Assembly (NCBI GenBank): GCA_964549375.1
Contig: CAZJWF010000045.1
Location: 1 to 24,670, forward strand
Length of the DNA stretch: 24,670 nt
Direction: 5' to 3'
Origin: JAHDDY01 sp964549375
Lineage (GTDB): Bacteria; Pseudomonadota; Alphaproteobacteria; Rhodobacterales; Rhodobacteraceae
Of this stretch, positions 1-7,647 are shown piece by piece. The stretch's first letter is position 1. Every line of letters starts with the position of its first letter. The notes beneath the pieces were generated by a model. The model had not been told where the DNA came from, searched no databases, and saw only the letters and a list, made by a program, of their open reading frames with translations. The position numbers were made by a program, and so were the translations under genes.

Positions 1-53
1 CAAGCCCGCTATCAGCACTAAAAACCCGCTGCATTATCCGTAACTCGGGTTAA

Positions 54-1454
54 CTAGGCTGTCGGCGAAGCCAGCAACCATAACCCGAAAAAAGTGTATC
101 CAAGCATGAGCAGTGCGAGAGGAATTTGTGCTTTGAGGGCCAGACGTTCTGTAGGCCAGAGATCCAGCGCGATGCGGTGCGCGACGCAGACGGCAATGAT
201 ATGTCCTATGATGATCGCGCCAGATTGTGTCCGCCAAATAGTCTCTACGGTTTCTTGTGTATTTAGGAACGAGGTCGTGACGTAAAATTGTCCCAGCCCC
301 AACCAGTCCGCGCCGGTCGCCAGTGGGTCGGTCGCCGTGGCCAGCGCATATTGACCATTGACGAGCAGGACGACCAGATAATGCGCGAAATGGTAGGCCA
401 GCGAAATCGGAATAATTGACAGCGAAAGCTGGCGAATCGTTTGTCCGAGGTCTGGCGGTCTTCCAGTGATGGCTGATCCCATAGCGAGGCTTATGGCAAA
501 GGCGAGGGTCAGAGCACTACATGCCGCGAAGAGGCCGAAGGAGTTTTCCGCGACCACTGCCGACCGACCTGGAAATTCCAGCGGGTTGACGTCGATTTGC
601 GCCAGCCACCACCATGTCTCGCTCAGGCCATCATAAGAGACCGTTGCCAACGCGCAGAGGATAAAGAAAGCTCCTGACATCGACGGGACCGGCCCATTGA
701 CCAACCCCGCACCGGGCAGGGCAGCAGTTACGTGGATGATCCCTTTTGCGCGGGCAAACTGAACCGGCGCGAGCCGACCGATAAACCCAAAGAAGACATT
801 GAGGAACTCTCCGCGCTGCATCCATTCACGCTGGCCAAAGGCGACGATCCCTAGCAGAGTGAACAGCCAATATCCCGCCACCGCCTGTGCCAAGCGTGCG
901 GGATCATCAGGGGCAATATCAACAATCTCGAACCAGCCGAACGCGAGCAACCCCAAGAGAGCTGGGGCATAGCCGACACGATCAGGCAGGCGTAACGGCG
1001 GCTCGCCCAATCCGATTAACCGCGCGAACCCGCTCCACGGATTTATTACGGCCCAAAGGTTGCCAAACATCGCGCAGGCAAAGGTGAACCCGACCCACAG
1101 AAGTGTCCACACAGTTAGAGGCAGAGGATTGGCCAGTGGGTCTCGCGCGCCGATATACCCCGCGACGACTAACGTCGTCCAAAACAGCAGACCGAGCAAG
1201 CTTAGGGCGGTTTCGATGTTGAGGAGTGGAAACTTAAACAAATGCCATTCGCGAAACAGCACGTGCAGCACTTTGGCAGGGGTAAACGCAATCAGCGCGA
1301 AAGACAGCGCGACGGCGGTTGTTCCCGCAAATTGCATCGTTTCAGTCGGCAGCAACAGCACAAAGCCGCGCCCTGATGCGTGGGCCAACACCTCACCCGT
1401 CCACAAGGCGAATGCGAGGCCGATCATTAGCCCTTGGATAAATTTAATCTTCAT
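54..1454 (-). CDS. polytopic membrane protein with HASGRG N-terminus, function unknown
   Basis: 466-residue protein. The start at 1454 (MKIKFIQG) was chosen because it gives a clean signal-like N-terminus ending in LAHASGRGF; an upstream extension would be arginine/proline rich and would run into the divergent gene. After the probable signal peptide (residues 1-24) there are many hydrophobic segments to the C-terminus, so it is a multi-pass inner-membrane protein. From memory, relatives carrying the HAS.R.FVLLLPT opening are often labelled 'fenitrothion hydrolase' in databases; I cannot verify that and would not assign a hydrolase activity, as I see no hydrolase motif. It is divergent from a PCuAC copper-binding protein with only 68 bp between starts, so a shared promoter region and a role in metal handling are plausible inferences. 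Real-gene confidence is high, function low. Confidence 0.82.
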   Translation of the reverse strand: MKIKFIQGLMIGLAFALWTGEVLAHASGRGFVLLLPTETMQFAGTTAVALSFALIAFTPAKVLHVLFREWHLFKFPLLNIETALSLLGLLFWTTLVVAGYIGARDPLANPLPLTVWTLLWVGFTFACAMFGNLWAVINPWSGFARLIGLGEPPLRLPDRVGYAPALLGLLAFGWFEIVDIAPDDPARLAQAVAGYWLFTLLGIVAFGQREWMQRGEFLNVFFGFIGRLAPVQFARAKGIIHVTAALPGAGLVNGPVPSMSGAFFILCALATVSYDGLSETWWWLAQIDVNPLEFPGRSAVVAENSFGLFAACSALTLAFAISLAMGSAITGRPPDLGQTIRQLSLSIIPISLAYHFAHYLVVLLVNGQYALATATDPLATGADWLGLGQFYVTTSFLNTQETVETIWRTQSGAIIIGHIIAVCVAHRIALDLWPTERLALKAQIPLALLMLGYTFFGLWLLASPTA

Positions 1455-1522
1455 GACCCTGCTGCCTTGATCCGCGCGTGTAAAACCACCACGATGGCCT
1501 TGATTTGACAAGGGAGGTCCGT

Positions 1523-2326
1523 GTGCGGGCTTGGATTCGGTTGGGTTTGGCGGCCGCAGTGATCGTTGCGGCTGTCGTCGGTATTCGGATGGCGGGCGGC
1601 AATGCGATCTTGCTGGAAGATGTGCAGGCCTCCAGTCACGGCGGTGCTTTGGTGGGCGTAACCATGACGATCCGCAACTCGGGCGAACCAGATCGCCTCG
1701 TCTCCGCACATGTTGAGGGTGCGAAAATGGCAATTGTGAAAGGGGAGAATGCCCAGCCGCTCCCCATCCCTGCGAACTCGGCGGTTGGCCTCGCGATGGA
1801 CGGCGCGCACATCATGCTCGGCGGGGTGCCGGGCGTGATGGAAAACGGTGCCCTCATCCCGATGACTTTGACCTTCGAAGGCGCAGGAGATGTCAAAACC
1901 AAAGCTTTGTTTGGCACGCCGATGATGAAGCATGGCGACATGGATCACGGGGCAATGGCTGAGGCCAGAGACGGCGAGGCGATGGAGATGATGGGGAAGG
2001 ACCATGCCGTACCGGACGGCGAACCGGCCCCAACGCTCTCCATCAACGCAAAGCCGCGTGAAGCGGGCGGATTTGACGTCACGGTCGAGACAACGAATTT
2101 TCGCTTTTCGAAAGAAGCTGCCGATGGTCCGCACGAGGCGGGCGTCGGACACGGGCATATCTATGTCGGCGGCGTCAAGCTCGGTCGCGTTTATGGCGAC
2201 AGAGCTGAGGTTCCGCCATTGCCCAAAGGCGAGCATATCATCCGCGTCACACTCAACACGAATGATCACCGAACGTATACTGTTGGCGGCGAACTCGTAA
2301 CAGCGACGGTTACGGTTACGGAGTAG
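1523..2326 (+). CDS. membrane-anchored PCuAC copper-binding protein with Met/His linker and extra C-terminal domain
   Basis: 267 residues from a GTG start at 1523, chosen because AGGGAGGT (1511-1518) lies 4-5 bp upstream; an in-frame TTG at 1505 would place that ribosome site inside the gene. Residues 5-22 are a hydrophobic signal/anchor. Residues about 30-130 fit the PCuAC (DUF461) copper chaperone fold, with likely copper ligands H63, M69 and the HIM pair H96/M98. A Met/His-rich segment (residues 134-161, several HGDM/DHGAM-like repeats) is a second probable metal site. Residues 170-267 form a further beta-rich domain with GHGHIYVGG and LNTNDH, which I do not recognise as a named family. 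Known PCuAC proteins deliver Cu(I) to the cytochrome oxidase CuA centre in the periplasm. It is divergent from the membrane protein at 54-1454. Confidence 0.85.
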   Translation: MRAWIRLGLAAAVIVAAVVGIRMAGGNAILLEDVQASSHGGALVGVTMTIRNSGEPDRLVSAHVEGAKMAIVKGENAQPLPIPANSAVGLAMDGAHIMLGGVPGVMENGALIPMTLTFEGAGDVKTKALFGTPMMKHGDMDHGAMAEARDGEAMEMMGKDHAVPDGEPAPTLSINAKPREAGGFDVTVETTNFRFSKEAADGPHEAGVGHGHIYVGGVKLGRVYGDRAEVPPLPKGEHIIRVTLNTNDHRTYTVGGELVTATVTVTE

Positions 2327-2340
2327 GGTGTTCAGGATTG

Positions 2341-3312
2341 TCAGGCACCGACAGGTGACTGAGGCAGAACGCGATCCAGATATGTGTCTATCGCAGGCCA
2401 AACCATCGCTTGAACCGCCTCGACTTCCATGAGTGGTTCGTGTCGTGATCCGGCGAGCCTGACACGTTCCGCCAACGGATTTGTGCGAACAAATTTTGCG
2501 ATGGCCTTGTTGGAAACAACCGTGTCTTCCTCCGCAGACAAGACAAGAGCCGGGATGCTCAACCAACCTTTAGGCAACGCGGCAACGCCGCGCATCTCAT
2601 CAAAACCTGCACTCAACCATTGATGAGTGGTGCCGCCGAGTATGAGATCGGGATACCGATCCCACATCGCGGCATGGCGGGCAAAGCGCTCGCCATCGTG
2701 AGTCAGGACATTGCCTTCAAAGCCTCGGTCTGGCCCTGATCTGTCATCGCACCCTTGAACATACCGTGCACCAAAACCCGTAGCCGTGGCAGCCTTCGAC
2801 ATCAGGAAAGCTAGCCATGAAACGGGCGGCGGTAAGGCGAGGCCCAACATCGGCGCACTCAAAATCGCGCCTTTCAGGTCGGTTTGTCGACGAGACAGAA
2901 ACCGCGTCGTTGCGAGGCCGCCCATCGAATGGCCGCAGACAACCATCGGCACCGCGTCGCCGACAATCTCGCGAAACGCTCTATAGGCAGCGTCGTAATC
3001 GAGTTGAAACTGGGCGAAGTCTTCGACATATCCCCGCCGCCGATTTGGCAACAAGCGTTCGGACAACCCTTGGCCGCGAAAGTCGAAGGCGGCGACGTGC
3101 AACCCGCGCGACCGAAATTTCTCGATCCATTCATAGGCCTTCTCGATATACTCGGTCCGGCCTTGCGCGAGCAGGATGGCTCCGCGCATCTCGCCCTCTG
3201 CGGGCCAATGCGCGAAACGCAGTTTGATCCCATCATCAGCTTCGATCACAGATGATGCGCCACCCTCAGGCGCTTCACCGTGTAATTCTGCCGAAGCGGG
3301 GTGTTCGCTCAT
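2341..3312 (-). CDS. alpha/beta hydrolase, lysophospholipase/monoacylglycerol lipase type
   Basis: 323 residues, usual length for the PldB/Hydrolase_4 family. The nucleophile elbow GHSMGG gives S129; D263 in LSAEED and H291 in GSRHEP complete the triad. DFRGQGLSER (about 77-86) is the typical family motif after the second strand. There is no signal peptide, so it is cytoplasmic; the likely reaction is hydrolysis of a lipid monoester, but the substrate cannot be read from sequence. It starts 16 bp after the SCP2 gene on the same strand and has a weak ribosome site of its own, so the two are probably co-transcribed. It is convergent with the PCuAC gene, with 14 bp between stops. Confidence 0.9.
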   Translation of the reverse strand: MSEHPASAELHGEAPEGGASSVIEADDGIKLRFAHWPAEGEMRGAILLAQGRTEYIEKAYEWIEKFRSRGLHVAAFDFRGQGLSERLLPNRRRGYVEDFAQFQLDYDAAYRAFREIVGDAVPMVVCGHSMGGLATTRFLSRRQTDLKGAILSAPMLGLALPPPVSWLAFLMSKAATATGFGARYVQGCDDRSGPDRGFEGNVLTHDGERFARHAAMWDRYPDLILGGTTHQWLSAGFDEMRGVAALPKGWLSIPALVLSAEEDTVVSNKAIAKFVRTNPLAERVRLAGSRHEPLMEVEAVQAMVWPAIDTYLDRVLPQSPVGA

Positions 3313-3328
3313 TTGCGTAGCGACAGTC

Positions 3329-3643
3329 TTAACCGAGTACCCGCGCGATATTCATCGCAGCGCTCATGTCTCCGTCAATTTTGATCTTGCCGGTCATATA
3401 AGCGGAGGTGGGGTCCAACTCACCGTCCATCATTTCGCGGAACGTGTCTTCGTCGGCAGTGATGGTGCAATCCGCTTCTGCTTCGCTATCCACTGTCACC
3501 GAAGGCGGTTCGTTGTTGCCATCGACCAGGATCGCGCCTTCGCCTTCAAAATCGAATCGAACCGTCGCACCGAAAGCGTCGACACCAGACACTTTTTCCT
3601 GAAGAACCTCGACAGCCTTGGCGAGCGTCGCATCATCCATCAT
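3329..3643 (-). CDS. SCP2 sterol-binding domain protein
   Basis: 104 residues forming a single SCP2 (sterol carrier protein 2) domain. Features include the opening helix with ATLAKAVEVLQEK, the strands VRFDFEGEGAILVDG and DCTITADEDTFREMMDGELDP, then the MTGKIKIDGDMSAAM motif that marks the end of the lipid tunnel. AGGAG lies 4 bp before the ATG at 3643 and 7 bp before a second ATG at 3640, so translation may begin at either. Stand-alone SCP2 proteins bind fatty acyl chains or other hydrophobic ligands in the cytoplasm. It is the first gene of a pair with the alpha/beta hydrolase downstream, suggesting ligand presentation to or protection from that lipase (inference). GGGCC-ATT-GGCCC at 3657-3669 sits in its upstream region. 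Confidence 0.9.
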   Translation of the reverse strand: MMDDATLAKAVEVLQEKVSGVDAFGATVRFDFEGEGAILVDGNNEPPSVTVDSEAEADCTITADEDTFREMMDGELDPTSAYMTGKIKIDGDMSAAMNIARVLG

Positions 3644-3742
3644 ACTTCTCCTCGTAGGGCCATTGGCCCGCCACAATAATCGACGAGATACCTGAGACCC
3701 GCTCGACGGTCTAGAGGGTGCGTTACGGAAGGTGCACGATAA

Positions 3743-4366
3743 ATGACGGAGTTTTCGATGCTTTCACCGTTAAGGATCGCGTTATTGGCTTTTGCGCTGA
3801 GTGCCGCGCCTGCCTTTGCCCAACAGCAAGAGTCAGAAGACCCCGACGTGACAGCGGCGGAAGAACAGGAACCGCCGAAACAGCTTTCCGATGAAACGCT
3901 GGAACGGCTGTTTGAACGCTTGGCGGATGCGAGTGACGGCGAAGCGGGTCGAATCGAGAAAGAAATCACGGATCGCTGGTCAGAATCCGGCAGCGACTCC
4001 GCTGATCTGCTCCTACTACGGGGCCGTAAGGCGATGAGAAAAAAGGACTTTCAGAAGGCGATTGGCCATTTTTCACGCCTAATCGCGTTCCGTCCTGATT
4101 TCGCGGAAGGTTGGAACGCGAGGGCAACTGCCCATTTCGCAGAAAAAAACTTGGGACGTTCTCTGGCGGATCTCTACGAGGCTCTTCGCTTAGAGCCTCG
4201 TCACTTCGGGGCCATGATCGGGATGGCGTTGATTATGGAAAGTTTGGACCGCAAAGACGAGGCCTATGCCGCTTACAAGGCTGCGCAAGACCTTCACCCT
4301 AATGTAGATGGGGCCGAGGCAGGTTTGGAACGTCTCAAAAAAGCGGTTCGCGGCGAGCCAATCTAA
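3743..4366 (+). CDS. secreted TPR-repeat protein
   Basis: 207 residues. A signal peptide (residues about 1-27, cleavage after APAFA) is followed by an acidic low-complexity stretch and then about three tetratricopeptide repeats from residue 90 to 200: LLLLRGRKAMRKKDFQKAI, EGWNARATAHFAEKNLGRSL and GMALIMESLDRKDEAYAAY are successive TPR helices. Start ATG 3743 is preceded by GGAAGG at about 10 bp; ATG 3758 is an alternative that keeps the signal peptide. TPR proteins of this kind act as periplasmic protein-interaction scaffolds; no partner is suggested by the neighbours. It ends 14 bp before the convergent DUF3108 gene. Confidence 0.88.
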   Translation: MTEFSMLSPLRIALLAFALSAAPAFAQQQESEDPDVTAAEEQEPPKQLSDETLERLFERLADASDGEAGRIEKEITDRWSESGSDSADLLLLRGRKAMRKKDFQKAIGHFSRLIAFRPDFAEGWNARATAHFAEKNLGRSLADLYEALRLEPRHFGAMIGMALIMESLDRKDEAYAAYKAAQDLHPNVDGAEAGLERLKKAVRGEPI

Positions 4367-4380
4367 CCGCGCTGGACCCG

Positions 4381-5166
4381 TTATTGGCGCAGCGTGCCGA
4401 TTGCAAAGCCCAGCTTGGTTTTGCCCGCCAGCCGGACAATCCGGTGCAGCCCATTTTTCTTGTCTTTCTCAAACCAGACGTCGAATGGAAAATAGCGCTG
4501 TTCGTGGCGTAAATTTCCTTCAAACCCAGCAATACGCTCGTAGACGCCAAAACATTGGGTCGTGGGGCGTTTCCACTTAGGAGCCGGCGGATTATCGCTG
4601 TTTGGGCGGCGATCAAGGGGCAGCAAAATCAGGTCATAGCGGCGCTTGCCATCGAAAATCGGGATTGTCCGATTACAGAGGTCCGCCGAGGCTCGCGGCG
4701 TCATCATCGTCACGGCGGCTGTTACTGGATCGAGCGTATCTGGGTGCTGCGACGCATCTGTATCGTAAGGCTTTTTCTCTTCAGGTGGGGTGATCGAGAC
4801 ATTCGCGACCTCGCCTTCATAGGCCATGCTGACTTTTCTCGCATCACTGCGGGTCGTGTACTGCGTGTTATAACGATCCGGCGCGAGGTGGCCTTTCGTG
4901 TGGCGATGGCCTTCAGCGCCCGCTTTCATCCGTCCGTTTACCAATATATCGAGCAGCCCGCGAGTGCGGACTGTCGAGTTGGCTGCGTATTCCAGCGCGC
5001 CGATGGAACCGGCAAACGAGATTTCGGCAATTGGCAATCCGCCAATGTAGAAATCATAGTTCGCAGCAAAGGGAGTGGGTGCCCCGGCATTGCTTGACGC
5101 ATAGCCGGGTGCGCTCATGGCCAAAACCGCGCAAAAACCTTGGAAAAGTCGCTTGTAACTCTTCAT
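4381..5166 (-). CDS. DUF3108 domain-containing secreted protein
   Basis: 261 residues. Start ATG 5166 (MKSYKRLF) is preferred over the upstream 5208 because GGAGC lies 5 bp before it and a signal peptide follows (residues 1-23, ending PGYAS). The mature part begins with YDFYIGGLPIAEISF, the characteristic first strands of DUF3108, and ends with the VWFEKDKKNGLHRIVRL strands typical of the family's C-terminus. The family is periplasmic or outer-membrane associated and of unknown function, with a lipoprotein-carrier-like beta fold. Its 5' region contains an 8-bp inverted repeat. It is divergent from meaB, sharing a 129-bp promoter region. Confidence 0.88.
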   Translation of the reverse strand: MKSYKRLFQGFCAVLAMSAPGYASSNAGAPTPFAANYDFYIGGLPIAEISFAGSIGALEYAANSTVRTRGLLDILVNGRMKAGAEGHRHTKGHLAPDRYNTQYTTRSDARKVSMAYEGEVANVSITPPEEKKPYDTDASQHPDTLDPVTAAVTMMTPRASADLCNRTIPIFDGKRRYDLILLPLDRRPNSDNPPAPKWKRPTTQCFGVYERIAGFEGNLRHEQRYFPFDVWFEKDKKNGLHRIVRLAGKTKLGFAIGTLRQ

Positions 5167-5185
5167 GCCCGCTCCAAACTTTGCC

Positions 5186-5204
5186 TCAATTTTGAAAAAA
5201 TTGA
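5186..5204. repeat. 8-bp inverted repeat in the DUF3108/meaB divergent promoter region
   Basis: TCAATTTT and AAAATTGA form a perfect 8-bp inverted repeat with a 3-bp spacer (GAA). It lies 20-38 bp upstream of the DUF3108 start codon, AT-rich against a GC-rich background, so it may be an operator or a leader hairpin. No known regulator site is recognised. Confidence 0.5.
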
Positions 5205-5295
5205 TCAAATCGTTCTGCCTACGCCATAAGGCAAGGTATACCAGACTAAGCGCAATTTTGCGTTAGAATGATTAAGTAGATTTTAAGTACGTACT

Positions 5296-6282
5296 ATGGA
5301 TTTTTCGAATGAGATCATAGCGTTGCGGGATGGCGTCCTTAATGGCGAACGACGCGCCCTCTCGCGGGCAATCACACTCGTTGAATCAACCCGCACGGAT
5401 CACCGTGAGCAAGCCGCCGCGCTGCTCGACGTGTTGGCGGGTCATGCCGGACAGGCAATGAGAATTGGGTTGTCCGGGACACCGGGGGTCGGAAAATCGA
5501 CCTTCATCGAAAGTTTTGGAATGCAGTTGATTGAGCAAGGCAGAAAGGTTGCCGTGCTCGCGGTCGATCCATCCTCAACCATCGCAGGTGGTGCGATTTT
5601 GGGGGATAAAACGCGAATGGAACGGCTTGTCCGCCAGCGCGATGCCTTTATCCGCCCTTCTCCGTCCGGAGGAGAGCTGGGCGGCGTCGCGCGCCGGACG
5701 CGAGAGGTCATCTTGCTCTGCGAAGCGGGCGGGTTTGATACAGTTTTGGTCGAGACCGTCGGCGTTGGACAGTCCGAAACAACAGTCGCGCAAATGACTG
5801 ATATGTTTTTACTTTTGTTGGCTCCAGCGGGGGGAGATGAGCTGCAAGGTGTCAAACGTGGCGTTATGGAAATTGCCGATATTGTCGTGGTCAACAAAGC
5901 CGACGGTGCCATGAAGGATGCGGCGGTTCGCACGCGGGCCGATTATGCCTCCGCCCTCCGGCTGTTCCGTGCGCGAGAAGGCGAGGCGGAGGGGTACCCG
6001 ATGGCGCTGACGGCTTCCGCGCTCGAAGAGGACGGTTTGCAGGAAATTTGGACGGCACTTCAGGTACTTGATCGCGCGCGTAAGGAAACTGGCCTTCATC
6101 ACCGGAGAAGGCAAACGCAGGCACAGCAATGGTTCGAGGCCGCTTTGCAGGCTCAGGTCATGAGCGCTTTTCGAGAGCATACCGACCTCGCGGCACTTCG
6201 TTCATCCGTATTGAGTGGAAAATTAACGCCCGATGCGGCGGCAGAAAAAGGGGTTCGTGAGTTCCTTCAGCGCACGTCGTAA
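5296..6282 (+). CDS. meaB: methylmalonyl-CoA mutase-associated GTPase MeaB (ArgK family)
   Basis: 328 residues, the normal length for the MeaB/ArgK G3E-type GTPases. Walker A GTPGVGKST is at residues 61-69, the AVDPSS motif follows about 25 residues later, ETVGVGQSE is the switch II/G3 region, and NKADGA is the G4 guanine-specificity loop. MeaB protects and helps load adenosylcobalamin into methylmalonyl-CoA mutase, which feeds propionyl-CoA carbon into succinyl-CoA. The mutase genes are not in this window, so it is a detached copy. The start at 5296 lacks a clear ribosome-binding site. Its stop is 15 bp from the convergent small membrane protein gene. Related mutase clients such as isobutyryl- or ethylmalonyl-CoA mutase cannot be excluded. 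Confidence 0.93.
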   Translation: MDFSNEIIALRDGVLNGERRALSRAITLVESTRTDHREQAAALLDVLAGHAGQAMRIGLSGTPGVGKSTFIESFGMQLIEQGRKVAVLAVDPSSTIAGGAILGDKTRMERLVRQRDAFIRPSPSGGELGGVARRTREVILLCEAGGFDTVLVETVGVGQSETTVAQMTDMFLLLLAPAGGDELQGVKRGVMEIADIVVVNKADGAMKDAAVRTRADYASALRLFRAREGEAEGYPMALTASALEEDGLQEIWTALQVLDRARKETGLHHRRRQTQAQQWFEAALQAQVMSAFREHTDLAALRSSVLSGKLTPDAAAEKGVREFLQRTS

Positions 6283-6297
6283 CCCTCGCTGCTTAAA

Positions 6298-6534
6298 TTA
6301 TCGCTCGGAATCCTTGCGGTCTTTTAGGACGATTGTTTCAATGGCAAACAAGACTGCGGCAGAGGTAATCATCGCGATTCCCAGCATCATCATGTATTCA
6401 ACAAACATTCCCGTAGATCCGCGACCGTAAATCGCGGCAGCGGCGAAATAAGTCAGCAGATGAACAACGCCAACGGTCAATATAACGACGGCTAATCGCA
6501 GCTCTCGTGTGCGTCTAAAGACTGCTTCCAACAT
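6298..6534 (-). CDS. small two-helix membrane protein, function unknown
   Basis: 78 residues from ATG 6534 (MLEAVFRRTREL). A longer reading to 6669 would overlap the protease gene upstream and adds a non-membrane stretch, so the shorter start is favoured; a weak TGGAA precedes it. The N-terminus is basic, then two transmembrane helices follow (about 13-36 and 45-68) with a short GRGST loop, then a charged tail KDRKDSER. I recognise no family. It lies downstream of the secreted protease on the same strand and could be co-transcribed. Reality as a gene is likely, function open. Confidence 0.6.
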   Translation of the reverse strand: MLEAVFRRTRELRLAVVILTVGVVHLLTYFAAAAIYGRGSTGMFVEYMMMLGIAMITSAAVLFAIETIVLKDRKDSER

Positions 6535-6650
6535 GATTCCAGCGAACCTTTTGTGAGCTTGAACTGTCGCCCTTCGATCCAAATCAGAATCAGAAGACCA
6601 TAGTTGCGGCCAAATTGCCAAGAAATCCGTCTTGGACGGTAGCAAGCTTG

Positions 6651-7556
6651 TTAGTCGCGAACCATGCAATCAACCCGATAGACCGCACGGCTACCCTCGG
6701 CAAAAAGGTCCCGTCCAGACTTCTCCGGCAATGTCGCGCGGGCGAGTGCGAAGGGGGTTTTTGAGGCCTTGAGAAAGTTCAAAACTTGAGCCGTATCGAC
6801 GATCACACCGAGGTCGCGGAGAATACGTCCGGTCAGCTTATGGGCGGCGACCGTGTTGATCTTCGCTTTGAGAACGCCCACCGCACGGCCTCGGCTGTCC
6901 AGCGCCGGACCGCCAGAGTTCCCATGCCTGACATCACCTGCGATGCCAATCAGTCCATATGTCGAGGGGTCGCTCACGGCATAGCTGGTCAAGACGGGCG
7001 TCATACGCGGCTTGCGGCGGATCAATCCTTCAGACGGATACCCGATCAGCGCGAGCGGCGCGCCGTCTTCGGGGCGCTGAGGGGAAAACCGGAGAATCTC
7101 TTGGGTGCGAGCCGGGATGCGAATAACGGCAAGATCATTTGCTTCAAGCACGGCCTTTATTCGGGCCGGATAAGTTGTGTCCTGATCATTTCTGCGAACT
7201 TCGAGCCGATGGCAACCGCGCACGACATGCGCGCTTGTCAACAACTCGCCATTTGGATTCACGGCAAAGGCTGCGCCGGCACTTTTGAAACGGATCCCAG
7301 TTCGCGACCGGGCGTGAGATTGCGCGAGAACACGGCTTTGCCGGGCCTTCCGGTCGGCTTCGATTTGCGTATGAATGCGAGCGGCCTGCTGGGTTGTTAC
7401 GACTTGCCCGTCGCAGTGGCGTTGCCGGACACGCTTTATCAAGGCGCGGGACGTGTCATAGCAATAGACGACATCCGCCCCATCGTTTGCATGGGCGGTT
7501 TGATCGGGCAGTGCGATCAACGAGACGGCAGAGAGGAATAGCGCAAATCTAACCAT
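6651..7556 (-). CDS. secreted trypsin-like serine protease
   Basis: 301 residues from ATG 7556, which gives a typical signal peptide (MVRFALFLSAVSLIA, cleavage near TAHA-ND). The chymotrypsin-fold triad is complete: H110 in TSAHVV, D141 in EANDLAVI and S214 in HGNSGGPAL, so it belongs to the Trypsin_2/S1C-like group. There is no PDZ domain. Before the protease domain a module of about 60 residues carries two cysteines (C32 and C48, CYDT...RHCDG) and a basic helical linker, perhaps a small disulfide-bonded domain. It should act in the periplasm or outside the cell in protein quality control or processing; the substrate is unknown. The ribosome site is poor. Confidence 0.87.
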   Translation of the reverse strand: MVRFALFLSAVSLIALPDQTAHANDGADVVYCYDTSRALIKRVRQRHCDGQVVTTQQAARIHTQIEADRKARQSRVLAQSHARSRTGIRFKSAGAAFAVNPNGELLTSAHVVRGCHRLEVRRNDQDTTYPARIKAVLEANDLAVIRIPARTQEILRFSPQRPEDGAPLALIGYPSEGLIRRKPRMTPVLTSYAVSDPSTYGLIGIAGDVRHGNSGGPALDSRGRAVGVLKAKINTVAAHKLTGRILRDLGVIVDTAQVLNFLKASKTPFALARATLPEKSGRDLFAEGSRAVYRVDCMVRD

Positions 7557-7562
7557 GCGCTG

Positions 7563-7601
7563 GAGGATGCAAAGATGGTGCAAGCCGTCGCAGGCATCCT
7601 C
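7563..7601. repeat. 8-bp inverted repeat upstream of the protease gene
   Basis: GAGGATGC (7563-7570) and GCATCCTC (7594-7601) are perfect inverted repeats around a 23-bp spacer, located directly before the protease start. This could be an mRNA leader hairpin that sequesters the start region or an operator; nothing in it matches a known site. Confidence 0.4.
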
Positions 7602-7647
7602 AGACAATCAATGTACATAAATCTAGTTGATTGATTCGCCAGTCCTA

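Noticed and set aside
1..53. Possible 3' end of a + strand gene entering from the left edge
   Set aside because: All three frames stop within 53 bp and none of the short peptides is diagnostic, so no gene is claimed.
1451..2566. 371-codon ORF on the minus strand opposite the PCuAC gene
   Set aside because: It is antisense to a recognisable domain, is His/Arg rich in the way of frame shadows, and overlaps two real genes.
4555..5097. 180-codon + strand ORF opposite the DUF3108 gene
   Set aside because: Arg-rich shadow of the real minus-strand gene; no start signal or domain.
6786..7541. 251-codon + strand ORF opposite the protease gene
   Set aside because: Antisense to a gene with a complete catalytic triad.
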